Assembly: GCA_003049485.1 (NCBI GenBank)
Contig: PYST01000168.1
Location: 22,171-86,170 of the forward strand
DNA length: 64,000 bases
Reading direction: 5' to 3'
From: Ophioceras dolichostomum
Lineage: Eukaryota > Ascomycota > Sordariomycetes > Magnaporthales > Ophioceraceae
In this document: positions 1-10,609 of the stretch, one piece after another
Numbering within the stretch: position 1 is the stretch's first letter
How the letters are laid out: each line of letters starts with the position of its first letter
The notes under the pieces: model-generated
Told to the model about the DNA's origin: nothing
The model's database searches: none
What the model saw: the letters and a program-made list of their open reading frames with translations, nothing else
Translations under genes and position numbers: made by a program

Positions 1-849
1 GAGGAAGCGATTAGATGATAGATTGATTCAGCGTAGTAGTGGTGAGTAGTAGAAGAAAATGAACGAAGGCGCTGGGGGGATCGAGGCGGAAAAGTGGTGG
101 GGGTTGCTGCTCGCTGAAGAAGTGGCGGGTGGAAGATTCGAAAACGAGAAATCATCATGGTCGCGGATTGTCGTTGGTCACGCCCGCCTAACAAAGAAAC
201 GGCAGAGATTTCTGGAATGCTGCGCACGCCGTATACAGGTTGCTTCACCGCTCTTCGGGGATTTGCTGGGCAGAATCCTACAAGGGCGCCCTATCCCACT
301 TTTTCCGGGACGCCAATTTGATGTAAGGCAACACAACGTAGTTATCCAAAAAAAAATTAAAAAATAAAAAGAGTACCTAATTGGAGCAATCAACTCCCTC
401 TTAACGTCCTTCATTTCGCTGGTCGTTCTATAACTTACAGATAATTTCTTCGCGGCGCAACCACCCCGTGATGATCTCGCGATACCACAAGCCCCTTCGA
501 GCTTCAAGCTCTGCCAAGGCTTGTTGAGCGTGAAACCATCACTCAGCCGGCCGGACTAAGACCCAACAGCCATGCTAGTCAGCGCCTAGCAACGTACCTA
601 GAAATTCTATGCACATTTGGTCCAATTCCACTTACCTAGGTTCAGGTACCTAGGTACGGAATATGCAAATAGGAAGGCAGGCACTCTGCCATTTGATGGG
701 CCCAGCCATCGGCACTGGCCACTGGGGAGGGAGGGTCATGGCGCACTGCCTTTAGAGCTAAAGTAGGGGGCATCTCGCGAATTGGGGCCCTTTTATCAAG
801 GTCGAGTTAGCGCATTATATACTGCATCCTGGCCAGCCCCGCCAATTAG
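1..849. other. Intergenic or missing 5' exon region
   Basis: No supportable gene. Short open frames on both strands have no recognisable content. It carries TAGGTACC-type palindromic words around 631-658. Any first exon of the gene at 850-2598 should be here, but I could not place it. Confidence 0.5.
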
Positions 850-2598
850 TTTTCCAGTGAGAAAACTCCCATCAGCCTCGTCCTGAACGCATGGCTCGAG
901 AAACACGAGCAGCGCCTGGTGCGAGCCCAGTCCGAGGTTACTGTCTCGTTCCTTCCCAGCCCCTTCAATGGCGCCGACGGCGGCGCTGAAGAGGGGCTGA
1001 GAACTGTGCAATTCGCAGGGGACGAGGGCGGATCAGGGGAAGATGCCGGTCGCGGCAAGCAGGGGAAGGGGAAGGGGAAGGGAAAGAGGAAGGGGAAGGA
1101 GAAAGAGAAGGAGAAGGAGAACATCCCAACGGTCCGTGGAGATGTCGCATTCACCACTAGAATGGTCGGCGACGACACGTCGAAAGAACAACGCTTTGCT
1201 GTCCTCGAGTTCAAGAACCAGGTCTATCTTTCAGCCCACACAGCGGCGGGTTTTCGCGAGGCGATGGTCTACCCTCCCGGGGCCGAGGCGCTAGGTACCC
1301 CTCCAGCCAGAGGCAAGAACCCCGCCGAAAGGGAGGCCGAGTTTCGGAAAGCGATCGGGACAGACAGGCAAAAAAAGTGCACTGCCCTGACAGGGAATTC
1401 GATGAAGCTCTCGAGACAGGCCGCCGCCTACGCTCAAGCCTTCTCGACCGAGTACGTCGCGTTGTTCGACTGGGACCGACTGTTCCTGAGGTTCGACAAG
1501 CTATTTGTGGATCCCCTCGACCCCATTGGCGTCACCTGCCGGGGGACCTTGGTCGAGGACAGACGCTTGTTCAACAGGGCCATCCTCGGGTTTCTCCTCG
1601 AGGCCCATGGGAATCGGGACCAGCTCGCCAAGGAAGGGCGAGGACCGCCGAGGCCGCCTCCTCGCGAGCTAGCCATCCGAAACCGGCAGCCCTCTCCTTC
1701 CAAGGAAGACCCCGCCCCTCAGTCCCAAATAGATGCAAAGGGGTCCACGGGAACAACAAAACCGACAGGATCGACAGGGACGACGGGGACGACGGGGACG
1801 GCAAGCGAAAGGTCACAGCAGCCTACCGACACTGCTCGCGACCCGTCCCAGCACCACTCCCCGTCACAAACCCGCGGAACACAGGCGCAGTCGATCGGAT
1901 ACTTCACGTCCACCACGGCAGCGATCAAGAAGCCCGCGCCCCACTCCCACCAGTCGAACAAGCCGGCGCCACCGCCCAGGTCGAACAGCAGCAGCAGCGG
2001 ACACTCATCACGACGATCGAGCGTGGCCTCCTCCTCGCTTTCCCACCAGTCGTCCGCAGGAGAAGGCGAGCCCCGGCCCGGCAGCCAGCAGTGGCCGCCC
2101 CACACTCAAGTCTCGCCAGCCCCAGCCCCGGCCCCGGCCCCACTCCCCAAAAGACGGTCCAGCAGTACCCTTGCTACTTCAACCAGCCGCAGTAGCACCA
2201 CCGCGGCAGCCACCACTGCCGTTCCCGCCGCCGCCCCAACAACCGCCACGAAGACCGCCACCCCCTCCCAAATGACAGCGCCACCGCGGAACCAGACGGC
2301 GCCCACAGGCTCCACCAAGCCGCCGTCCAAGCAGATGCCCCCCGTTTCCACCAACAAGTTATTCTCCTCCTCCTCCTCCTCCTCGTCTCCGTCGTCCTCC
2401 TCCTTGCCTGGCAGAGCCGACGGGGTCACGACAACAGCCCCGCCACCACCACCGCCGCTGCCGCCGCTGCCGCCAAGTCCCTCAGCCATCGCCCGACTCA
2501 GGAGGAGCTTGAGCGTCACAACAGGGATGATGCCGACGCACGTGGACGTGGCCGGCTCCCCAAGCGCTGATCAACTCTGCTTGGCTTGGCCGCTTTGA
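850..2598 (+). CDS. Hypothetical Ser/Pro/Thr-rich protein, 5' end not found (partial)
   Basis: Not recognised. The open frame runs from the stop at 847-849 to TGA at 2596-2598, about 580 codons. The first 240 or so codons look globular and coding, with segments such as LVLNAWLEKHEQRL and FAVLEFKNQVYLSAHTA. The rest is low-complexity Ser/Pro/Thr/Ala with a basic flavour, so probably disordered. There is no ATG between the upstream stop and 1162, and translating from 1162 would discard a well-formed coding stretch. The first exon must therefore lie upstream behind an acceptor such as the AG at 848-849 or 856-857, or it has been lost. I could not find a convincing upstream exon in bases 1-849. 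A Lys/Glu-rich run (about 1062-1120) comes from a GGGAAG-type repeat. The frame is real; the function is unknown. Confidence 0.6.
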   Translation, partial: FSSEKTPISLVLNAWLEKHEQRLVRAQSEVTVSFLPSPFNGADGGAEEGLRTVQFAGDEGGSGEDAGRGKQGKGKGKGKRKGKEKEKEKENIPTVRGDVAFTTRMVGDDTSKEQRFAVLEFKNQVYLSAHTAAGFREAMVYPPGAEALGTPPARGKNPAEREAEFRKAIGTDRQKKCTALTGNSMKLSRQAAAYAQAFSTEYVALFDWDRLFLRFDKLFVDPLDPIGVTCRGTLVEDRRLFNRAILGFLLEAHGNRDQLAKEGRGPPRPPPRELAIRNRQPSPSKEDPAPQSQIDAKGSTGTTKPTGSTGTTGTTGTASERSQQPTDTARDPSQHHSPSQTRGTQAQSIGYFTSTTAAIKKPAPHSHQSNKPAPPPRSNSSSSGHSSRRSSVASSSLSHQSSAGEGEPRPGSQQWPPHTQVSPAPAPAPAPLPKRRSSSTLATSTSRSSTTAAATTAVPAAAPTTATKTATPSQMTAPPRNQTAPTGSTKPPSKQMPPVSTNKLFSSSSSSSSPSSSSLPGRADGVTTTAPPPPPPLPPLPPSPSAIARLRRSLSVTTGMMPTHVDVAGSPSADQLCLAWPL

Positions 2599-3414
2599 GG
2601 ATCGATCTTTCATCTCTCTTTCTCTTTCTCTCTTTCTCTCTCTCTCTCACCTTTTCCTCCTTCCGTCTGCTTATTTCCTTCCCGTCGTTGTTCGATGTAG
2701 GGTTGTTCCTTCACCCTCTTTTTCTTCTTTATCCGATTATAAATCGCCTGGTAACCGATTTTTTTTTTGTGTGAAACACTTGGTACCTTCTTTTTTGGTT
2801 GTCCAGCCAGCTTTGCAGTTTATAATACCCGAGTGTGTGGAAGTGCTGTTACGACAGACGCTGGCCGTCTGGGACTGAGAGAGCGACGAAAGCTTTTGGC
2901 GCGGGCGCCGAAGGCTTGGTTGAGAGGGACTGCCGTTGGCGGCATGATACATCATCGAGGTTCAAACTAGGTACTAACTTGGAGTGTACAATGCTAACAG
3001 TACCTGTGCACTATTTATTTTAAGGATTTTCTTTCGAATTGTGTCTTTTGCGACAGTTCACCTGCTGCATGTCTTGCATACATTGGTCCCTCACGAAATT
3101 CCGTCGAAGCCCAAAGGTAAGTCGCGCTGGAATCAATGTCTATCTACCTAGGGAATCTTGGTACCTCGACGGCCTTGGGTGCCGTGAGCTACTACTCCCA
3201 TTGAATGTTCATGCTCTTACATTCGTTTCACACAGGTTAACTACACCGGCAATAAGCCGTCGACCTTCATCCTGGCTAGCTACCCTCGGTACCTACCTAG
3301 TACCTACCTACCCACAGTAATTCCGTGGTAGATACTGGCGCTGGACAAAGCACGGCGACCATTCTCCCTCTCTCTCTCTCACTCAAACCCATTCATCCCC
3401 TTCCCCCTTACCTC
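2599..3414. other. Intergenic region with CT-rich tract
   Basis: A pyrimidine tract (CTTT/CTCT units, about 2606-2665) follows the stop of the upstream gene, and a second TCTC run lies at about 3365-3382. TACCTA/TAGGTA words cluster at 3281-3312. Both flanking genes end here (convergent), so this is shared 3' sequence. No gene seen. Confidence 0.6.
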
Positions 3415-5665
3415 TCACATCTCAAACCTCCACCTCGGATCCGAATCGCCCCTCCAATCGTCCAGCGTTCCCACAGCCTTGACCTCCTCAGCCAGCGCCT
3501 CCTTCCTCCTATTCTCCCGCCCCAGCACCCACCACTGCGTCCCGCTCACGAGCACGTTGGCCAACAGGTACCCCAGGGCGAACGAGTGGCCGACCACGTA
3601 CCGGGGCCCGTCGCCGGTCCTGTAGATCTGGGTGCCCAGCACGGCGCCCAGGTTGCCGATGCTGATCTGCATGCCGTTGGCGACCGCCCGCTTCGTCTGC
3701 CCGGAGACGTTGATGGCGGGCCAGGACAGCACGAGCGCCGTGGCTGGGTAGATGCCGCCCGCGGCGAAGAACGTGCCCAGGTACGATATGCCCGGACGAG
3801 CGACGGGGTCGGTGTTGCTGAGGAGGATGGCGTAGCCGATCGCGGCGAAGAGGGAGGAGGATACGATGAAGACGGCGCGCTGGGCGAGGCGCTCGGAGAT
3901 GACTGCCACGGTGAGGGTTGTGACGAATGCGAAGGCGTAGGGTGGGATGGTGAGTAGCTGGGCTGTTGCGGCTGTGTAGCCAAGGTTGTTGATGATCGTT
4001 GGCTGGGAGGGTGATAATGCTCGAGGGTCAATATGTTTGTCTCTTTGAAGTCTCATATACAAAGCAAAAGCAGGCGGTGGTTGTGTGAATAATGGCAATG
4101 CATACCAGAAACAGAGAGAAAGTGTACAGCGGCAAGCTCATGGTGTGGAAGCCAAGCCCGTACAGCCAGCACTTGGGGTCCTTGAGGGCTTCCAGGACGT
4201 TCTCCCAAGTGAACCGCTCGTCTCGCGTGGCGTCACTATCTGACGACAGCCGGTCCTGGATGAACTGCTGCTCCTTGTCCGACAGGAGAGACGCCGTGTC
4301 TGGGTAGTTCTGCACGAACCAGTACGCAGCCACGGCGACGACGATGGTAGCTAGTCCCTCCTACGAGATGGTTTCTGAGTTAGCTCCGTCCTACACATGA
4401 CCTCAACAACGGTCCTGAAAGTTTAAGTGGAAGAGTGATGGGGATCCTTCCGCAAATTACCACCGGACATGTACACGAGGAAGAGGAGACAGAACTTGAA
4501 CTTACGAGGATAAATATCCACCGCCATCCATTACTCCACACAACGCCTCGCATATGCCCGATTCCCTAACATCAGTCGTTTCCATGTCAGTCCCCAAGTC
4601 CAGTCAGATCCTTATGTCGCCTACCTACAAAAATACTCACACCCGCGATGAGGCACCCAGACGAAAGGACGGACGACTCACATAAGCCAAAATCCCACCA
4701 AAAGCCCCTGCCAGCGCCGCGCCGCTGAAGAACAGCGAGATGCGGTACTGCCGCTCACGACGCTTGTACCACATGGAGAAGTAGTACACCACGCCCGGGA
4801 ACAGCCCGCTCTCAGCGACGCCGAGGAAGAACCGTGCGGCCAGGAAGCCGGCGAAGTTCTGCACCACGCCGAGCAGCGTGGCAACGACACCCCAGGCGAT
4901 GGTGAGCGTGGGGAGCCAAATCTGAGGGGTGGTTCGTTTGAGGATTATGTTGCAAGGGACCTTTTGTGTACGGGTGAGAGGCAGAGCATGCCCGAGTTAG
5001 TACAATGAGTTAGGGGGTGAGTGAGTGAGTAGACTGACTGCCAGGGCTGGGGAGGAGAAAATGGGGAAAGGGGAAAAGGGGGGAAATTGGATAGGTAGGT
5101 AATTAGTAGTGTTTTCCTACCTCGAAGAGCACGTATCCGACGAAGTACATAGTCAAGCCCGTGAGGTACTCGTTGCCGGCTATCGACACCGTTAGCTTGG
5201 AGACAGAGAAGGAAAGGAACGAGCATGCTATGGCGTGCGCTCTCATCGTCCAGATAATGATTCATGAATAGAGGGGCGCGCCTCACACATGTTCAAATCC
5301 GTAATCAAGCCCTCGATGCGAGCATTACCAACTATCAGCGCCCATCCAGCAAATAGTTAGCGCTTCCCCTTTATTCTCTAGGAGCCGAAACACCTTCTTG
5401 TACTCTCAGCGGGTAATCGTTTTCACATCTCACCATTCGACCTGTCAAGGAACGAAAGCAGGTATAGCACGCCCACGGCAGGGAGCAAGTGGGCGTCTAT
5501 CTTGCGAAGCAGCGCGCTCTCGTTGACAGCAGGGATGCCGGCGTCCTCCAGCCCGGACACGGACGGACTCGAGCTGCCCCCAGGCTGCAGTTCACCGTCC
5601 TCAAGAACGCCCATTTTCTCCGCTGGCGGAGCCGCCGAGGCGGTGCTGGGGTTGACGGCCGCCAT
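3415..5665 (-). CDS. MFS transporter, Dal5/allantoate permease (ACS) family
   Basis: Plasma-membrane proton symporter of the anion:cation symporter branch of the major facilitator superfamily; fungal members carry organic anions such as allantoate, nicotinate, pantothenate, cysteine or sulfonate-like compounds. I assemble seven exons: 5665-5434, 5331-5287, 5179-5121, 4960-4682, 4565-4506, 4360-4106 and 4002-3415. All introns are GT-AG and all phases agree, giving 505 aa, the normal family length. Family marks in order: FLDRSN then VGNARIEGL at the end of TM1, FLGVAESGLFPGVVYYFSMW with the following basic loop between the fourth and fifth helices, GWRWIFILEGLAT, and TIINNLGYTAATAQLL. The N-terminal 60 residues are soluble. 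The next gene upstream is a TauD-type dioxygenase on the same strand, which suggests sulfonate or another organosulfur substrate. That substrate is an inference. Confidence 0.9.
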
Positions 5666-6082
5666 GTTTGAGGGCAGGGCGGAGTTTCGGGAAGCTTGTA
5701 GAGCCTCTTTGTTGTCTCCAGGGGCGCGCTCACGGAGTCCGTGAAATCAGCGGGAAATGGAGAGAGGACAAACGAAACCAAGCCTCTCTGAAGCCTGAAA
5801 CAAGACGGGTGGGCACGTTCCTGGCCTGTCTCCTGAGGGAGAGAGAGACACGGTTCTTGTACGCCGTGGCAAGCCACGCAGACCTCCACGCCGAAACTGG
5901 CGACTGTAGTAGGCGGTCAGCTTCTACCCATTACTGGCTGGCAGCGGTAGCTCCGGGAGGAGGAGGTGATGGGAAGGACAACGGCACTGCAGCGGAAGCT
6001 AAGCGGGACAACTGAAGCACCGGTCGGCACGCACATTAACTGGGTAGACTGGGGCGTCTTTGGCACGGCATCAGACGCAGAC

Positions 6083-6094
6083 ATGGCATCACCG
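6083..6094. promoter_or_regulatory. CYS3-like site upstream of the MFS gene
   Basis: The 12-mer ATGGCATCACCG lies about 420 bp before the transporter start at 5665. Its first ten bases match the CYS3/MetR-type bZIP site ATGRYRYCAT at nine positions. The identical 12-mer occurs about 395 bp before the dioxygenase start. Regulatory role is inferred. Confidence 0.3.
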
Positions 6095-6560
6095 ACCCGG
6101 ACGCCCACCGCCCAGGCCTCCTTCCACCCAACTACCCCAATGTTCGGTTCTATCACCGGGGTGCCGGACTCCCGTGCTGTCCTGCCGAACCTCGTCTGTG
6201 CATGAAGCTTTCCTGATATAGGTCTCAACCCCGATTCGTCCAACCAGGGTGCGCCGTAGATCAATGGCGCGATGCTCAAGCTTACATGGCGACATTGGTG
6301 TGGGGGTCAGGGGATCCTTGTCTAAGTTGCCTTCTAAGCCATTTTTGGAGAGAGCCCCATCGTCCCTCGATTCGCGATTTCTCACTTCTGCGTTGTGGAC
6401 TAGGTTTTATCACCGCGGAATCCAACTAACTGATTGTAATACAAGCTAATGATGTTCTGAAATACCTAGGTAGGTACCTAGCTACTAGGTATTCGAAGTA
6501 CAAACGGTAATCCCAGAGGTCTTCCCGGGCAGCTATCTGGACACGTAGAGAGGCGGACCA

Positions 6561-7924
6561 CTATTCAGCATCAAGAGGCGCCTTCGGCGGCGTGTTGTTC
6601 ACCTGAATGCCTCCTCGTTTCTTCTCCTTACTGTCGTGGAACGGCAGCACCCAGCCGTCTTCGTCTTCGGGCGTGGACAGCCACAACCGGAGCAGATGGC
6701 GGCGGGGCGCTGGAGGTGGGTAGTCTAATGTGATGATTGATGATTATGTCAGTCAGTCAGTCCGTCAGTTACTCTCTTATCCTATGCATGCAAACAGACC
6801 AACCCGTTTCATGACCTCGGCGGGATGAAATCGGTAAGTAGACATAAAAGCTCACCTTTATACGCAGTCCTAGCATGCAGCAAATGCGCGTTGCTCAAGA
6901 ACTGTATGTCGCCCACCTCAAGGATCATATGCAGCGCCAGCTCCTGAGCCGTCTGCTCCAAGATCTCCAGCGCCCTCTTCTGCGCGTCGCTCAGCGGGGG
7001 AACAACCCCCTTGTCCGAGAAACGCGTCAAGCTGCGCACGTAGTACGGGTCCCACTTGCAGTACACCCTCTCGCGTCCGCCGCTCTCGATGTAGAACACA
7101 GGCTGTCTCGTCCATTCCTCCTCGCCCTCAGAGACCTCCCCCTTGCGATCAAAGTACCACACCGGCTGCGTCAAAAGCTCCGCCACATCCGGGTGGTTGT
7201 TCTGCAAGAAATTCCACACGGCATGGCTGCTGACGAGGTCGCTCTCCCCTCCCTCCGCCGCACGGTGCACGCACAACAGACCGACGAGGTCGCCGTCGTC
7301 CGTGTGGAAGAACTGCCGCGCCGACGTGCGGTAGATGCGCACTTTGTCGATGCGCGTCGCGTCGTCGCCCACGTCCTTCACGTGGCCCAGCGCGTGGCCG
7401 CGGCCGTTCTGCGAGACGAAGTAGCCCAGGTGCGTGCCGAGCCCCATGTAGGCCGCGGCGGTCTTGAGGGGTCCCCAGGACACGGCGGGGAAGCCCTTGA
7501 AGAGGATGAAGCCCTTGGCGTTCAGGAGGTCGTGACGTAGAGTGGACAGCACGGGGCCCAGGTACTGGGGCAGGGGGAAGTTGCTCTTGGAGATGCCCTC
7601 CAGCGGAGTGCCGCTGGCGAGGAAGGCGTCTGTTGTGGCGCTCAGCTCGGCGATCTCGGCGGAGCTGAAGGGGTGCGTCCAGGCGTAGGGGGTGTTTTCG
7701 AACTGCTCTTTGTGCCAGACAGTTGGGCCGGTGATGTGTTTGGGGAAGTCGGAGTATGGGCGCAAGAGGGAGTAGATCGGGTTGTGCTGCCCGGAGGTGC
7801 GGATGCCGTCGGGGAAGATGGACCGCGGCGCGTCGTGGTTGGGGACGGCGGCCTTGACGGCAACTGGGGCAGAAGCCTCAGCAGCGGCGTCCGGTGATGA
7901 TGAAATGAGAACTCCGGGAGCCAT
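6561..7924 (-). CDS. TauD/TfdA-family Fe(II)/2-oxoglutarate dioxygenase
   Basis: Cytosolic non-heme iron dioxygenase. Family members oxidise a substrate beside its sulfonate (taurine, isethionate), releasing sulfite and succinate, or act on related small acids. Two exons, 7924-6856 and 6724-6561, joined by a 131-bp GT-AG intron, give 410 aa. The iron site is visible: H207-x-D209 within FFHTDDGD, and the distal His near residue 350 in HLLHART. Splicing creates AYKDYPPP followed by RRHLLRLWL, which supplies the conserved 2-oxoglutarate-binding arginine; without the second exon the enzyme would lack it. Segment YMGLGTHLGYFVSQN resembles fungal sulfonate dioxygenases of the JLP1 group. The gene is followed on the same strand by a Dal5-type transporter, 0.9 kb away. 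Exact substrate is not readable; other acids, such as an alpha-keto or aryloxy acid, remain possible. Confidence 0.88.
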
Positions 7925-8318
7925 TGTAGTAGGTATGTGCTATCTGACTGTCTTTCTACCTGGGTGTGTCGATGCAAACGTGCCCTGTGTGTTGTGGCGA
8001 CTGTCTGCGTCTTGCTCTTGTCGCAATACGGTATGGTCAAGACGGGAGGAGGAGAGCCAGGAGCTGGATGACGACTAGTGATGAATTGGGTCAAGTGCTC
8101 GCTGCCCAGCGGCGTGATGCGATGCACATGTATTCGCATCGCACCTTCATCACGCGTACTACATTGCCCGGATCCGGCATCTTATCAATGTTCTTGGGGA
8201 ATGGGAATGAGGGGTTGATGAGGGGAGGTCCAATATGGCTGATATCGTCTGTGACACGGCAGATTGCGTGATTGGCTCAATCGGGATGACGCGAGAGCGG
8301 AGGACTGGGGCTATCTGA

Positions 8319-8330
8319 ATGGCATCACCG
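8319..8330. promoter_or_regulatory. CYS3-like site upstream of the dioxygenase
   Basis: ATGGCATCACCG, identical to the copy at 6083-6094 and placed at nearly the same distance (about 395 bp) from its gene start at 7924. Nine of ten bases match ATGRYRYCAT. Inferred sulfur-control element. Confidence 0.3.
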
Positions 8331-9041
8331 CATCACCCCGCAGCCGATGGAGCTTGGAAGCTCTTCGGGAGAACGAAAAAGTCTGACAGAGTGTCCGGTC
8401 GACGGCCGATCTGACTTATCAGATCCCACGGCCGAGGATACGATCAACGTCATAGCATGGTAGGTGTCCCTCGATCCCATGATGCTATCAAGTAGTGATA
8501 CTGTGAGAGGTGTGTCTGCTGGCTTGTTTGCTGACCTGCAATCCGTCTTGAGCGACAGCTTGACCCAATCACGGGAGTTTAAGCTCGACCACGACCGGAG
8601 CTGCATAGATGAGTTGCACGCATAAAATGGCTGCCCCTCTAAAGCCGAGCACGGGTTGAAACTTCGCCAGGTTGAATCGGACAATTGATCTCGAATGAAT
8701 GGTGGCCGGGCGGGAGGACGTGGAACGAACCGGTTCCTGCTTCCGAGATTCGTCCCGCTCCTGGTCCGATCCCGGCCAGGCGGTTCAGGGGTTGTTTAGT
8801 CCAGCTCGTCAGCTCGTGGCAATATGTGTGTGCTGGTGTGCATGTGTCGTCACTCTTTCCTAATCAGTTCTTCATGGCGTGGGACGGCTTGCGCACAACA
8901 GCCCGGACAGATGAAGGCCGTTGGATGCGGTCGTGCGGGGTGGGTTGCTTGGAAAGGAGTAGCACGTCCAGCAGGCGTGCTTTACGAAGGGAGTAAAGTC
9001 ACCGAGCAGAGCTCCGTGGTTCGATCGCGGAGGGAAGCCTT

Positions 9042-9060
9042 CGGACCTCTCCGAGGTCCG
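9042..9060. repeat. Perfect short inverted repeat (8-bp stem, 3-nt loop)
   Basis: CGGACCTC-TCC-GAGGTCCG. No T run follows on either strand, and the position beyond the 3' end of the DUF1275 gene gives no clear role. Confidence 0.6.
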
Positions 9061-9320
9061 GCAATCGAATAGGGGCTTGGTACTCGCCCGTCGGGACCTC
9101 CCGTGGAATCTCGATTGCATACAAACGGAAAAACCGGCATACACCCAGTGTGACCTAGCAGCCTGAGGTACAGCACCGCCCGTCAAGTGATATGGTAAGA
9201 CTAGCCCCGAGCGTTGCTGCGTTTTGGTTTGCTCACCCTTGATGATCAGATCAACATCCATCCATACATTCCTGAACAGCTTCCTTCCCGCTTCAACCCC
9301 TTTTTAGATGGGACCTCACA

Positions 9321-10324
9321 CTACTCCTGTTCCGACGCCGGGTCGGCCGGCCACAAGAACCAAGAAGCCACAATGATCGCCTTGAGTACAGAAGCAGTCC
9401 ACAGAGCGCCCGCGATGCCCACACTGCTATGCGCCATCAGCCCGCCACAGAACGCGCCGAACAGCAGCAGCAGCGGCGCACCCGCGCGGCGGTTCCTCTC
9501 CGCGTTCTGGAGGACGAACAGCTCCGGGTCGCTGAACAAGTCGCAGTAGATGCTGGTCAGCACGACCGACGTGAGGGCGTTGAACTTGAGCGCGCGGCTG
9601 GTGATGCACTGGCCGCAGGCCTGGAACGCGATCAGCGCGATGGGCACCAGGACGTTCCAGGTCACGTCGTGCTCGTCGGACTTGGGGCCGAAGGTGAGGA
9701 TCACGGCGGCGGCGACGCAGAGGAGCATCTGCGCCGTAAAGGACGCGCAGAGCACCCAGCGCTTCTTGGGGCCGAAGTACCGGTGGAACCGGCTGAAGAA
9801 GAAGGAGCCGATGCAGAAGAACACGAGGGACGTTCCCGACTTGATCCAACGTGTGGATTCGGTGGGCGCAGCGAGGCCGAGGCCGATGTAGACGGTGTTT
9901 CCTTTGATGAAGAAGCCGTGTCAGGACAAACAGGGACGGTCGGCGAGCGCAACAGTGACAGTGGACTCAGAAAGAAAAGGCGGCAAATTCAGGCAGCCGG
10001 AGGACGTGGCGAAAGCGGCACAACATTGTTTTGGTGTGTATATGTGTGTATCAGGAAGAACTTACCCGTCTGCATGGACACGAAAGATCCCCAGATCGAG
10101 ATAGACGAGCTGTCGAGCAACCCGGTGATGACGTAACAGAAGAGGAGCACGATGTCGGCCCAGTCGCGCTTTACGTCCACCGACATCTTCTTCCGCCAGC
10201 GCTTGGCCAGCGACTTGTCGTTGCCGCCATTGGGCTGATTGCCATTCCCGAGCAACGGCTGCTGTTCGGCGTCACCGCCGCCGCCGGCGACCGTGCTGTA
10301 GCCTCCTCCGGGCCGGGAGCTCAT
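9321..10324 (-). CDS. DUF1275 (YoaK-type) family membrane protein
   Basis: Polytopic membrane protein of unknown transport or permease-like function. Exons 10324-10066 and 9901-9321 (164-bp intron, donor GTAAGT, acceptor AAAG) give 279 aa, a usual length for fungal members. The first exon has a Gly/Asn-rich soluble start and then the family opening DIVLLFCYVITGLLDSSSI with WGSFVSMQTGN, where splicing joins GN to TVYIGLGLA. The second exon carries hydrophobic segments around GTSLVFFCIGSFFFSRF, VLCASFTAQMLLCVAAAVIL and LVPIALIAFQACGQCITSRA, then TSVVLTSIYCDL. About six membrane spans are expected. The upstream promoter is bordered, 285 bp away, by the 21-bp satellite. Substrate unknown. Confidence 0.88.
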
Positions 10325-10609
10325 TGCCTTTTTTTTCTTCTGCTAGTGCAGCTATCTGAGGCTACCAGCAATGATCGGAAGAGGAATGCGGGGGGATTGG
10401 GGAAGTGGTGGCAACGAATTTGTGACACACGACTGATGACGAAACTGATAAATGGAAGCTCTCAGAGCTCGCTTCCAAAGCTCCTCTCTCAGCAATCGAA
10501 CAGCAATTGAGCGGCTAATCGGCAGAAAACCAGTACAGAAAATGGTGCGACGATGGGCTGATTCGTCTACCATATATGGAAGGCCGAAACGAGTAGCCGG
10601 ATAGCAACA

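Larger units (their letters stand above)
7925..9320. other. Intergenic region
   Basis: Upstream region of the dioxygenase and downstream region of the DUF1275 gene. No gene recognised. It contains the 12-mer at 8319 and a perfect hairpin (8-bp arms CGGACCTC and GAGGTCCG, loop TCC) at 9042-9060. Confidence 0.6.

Noticed and set aside
919..2598. GTG start for the first gene
   Set aside because: GTG starts are not used for fungal nuclear genes and coding character continues upstream of 919 to 850.
9000..9065. tRNA or 5S rRNA near 9020
   Set aside because: GGTTCGATC resembles a T-loop but the flanking stem fails and no 5S-like sequence was seen anywhere in the window.
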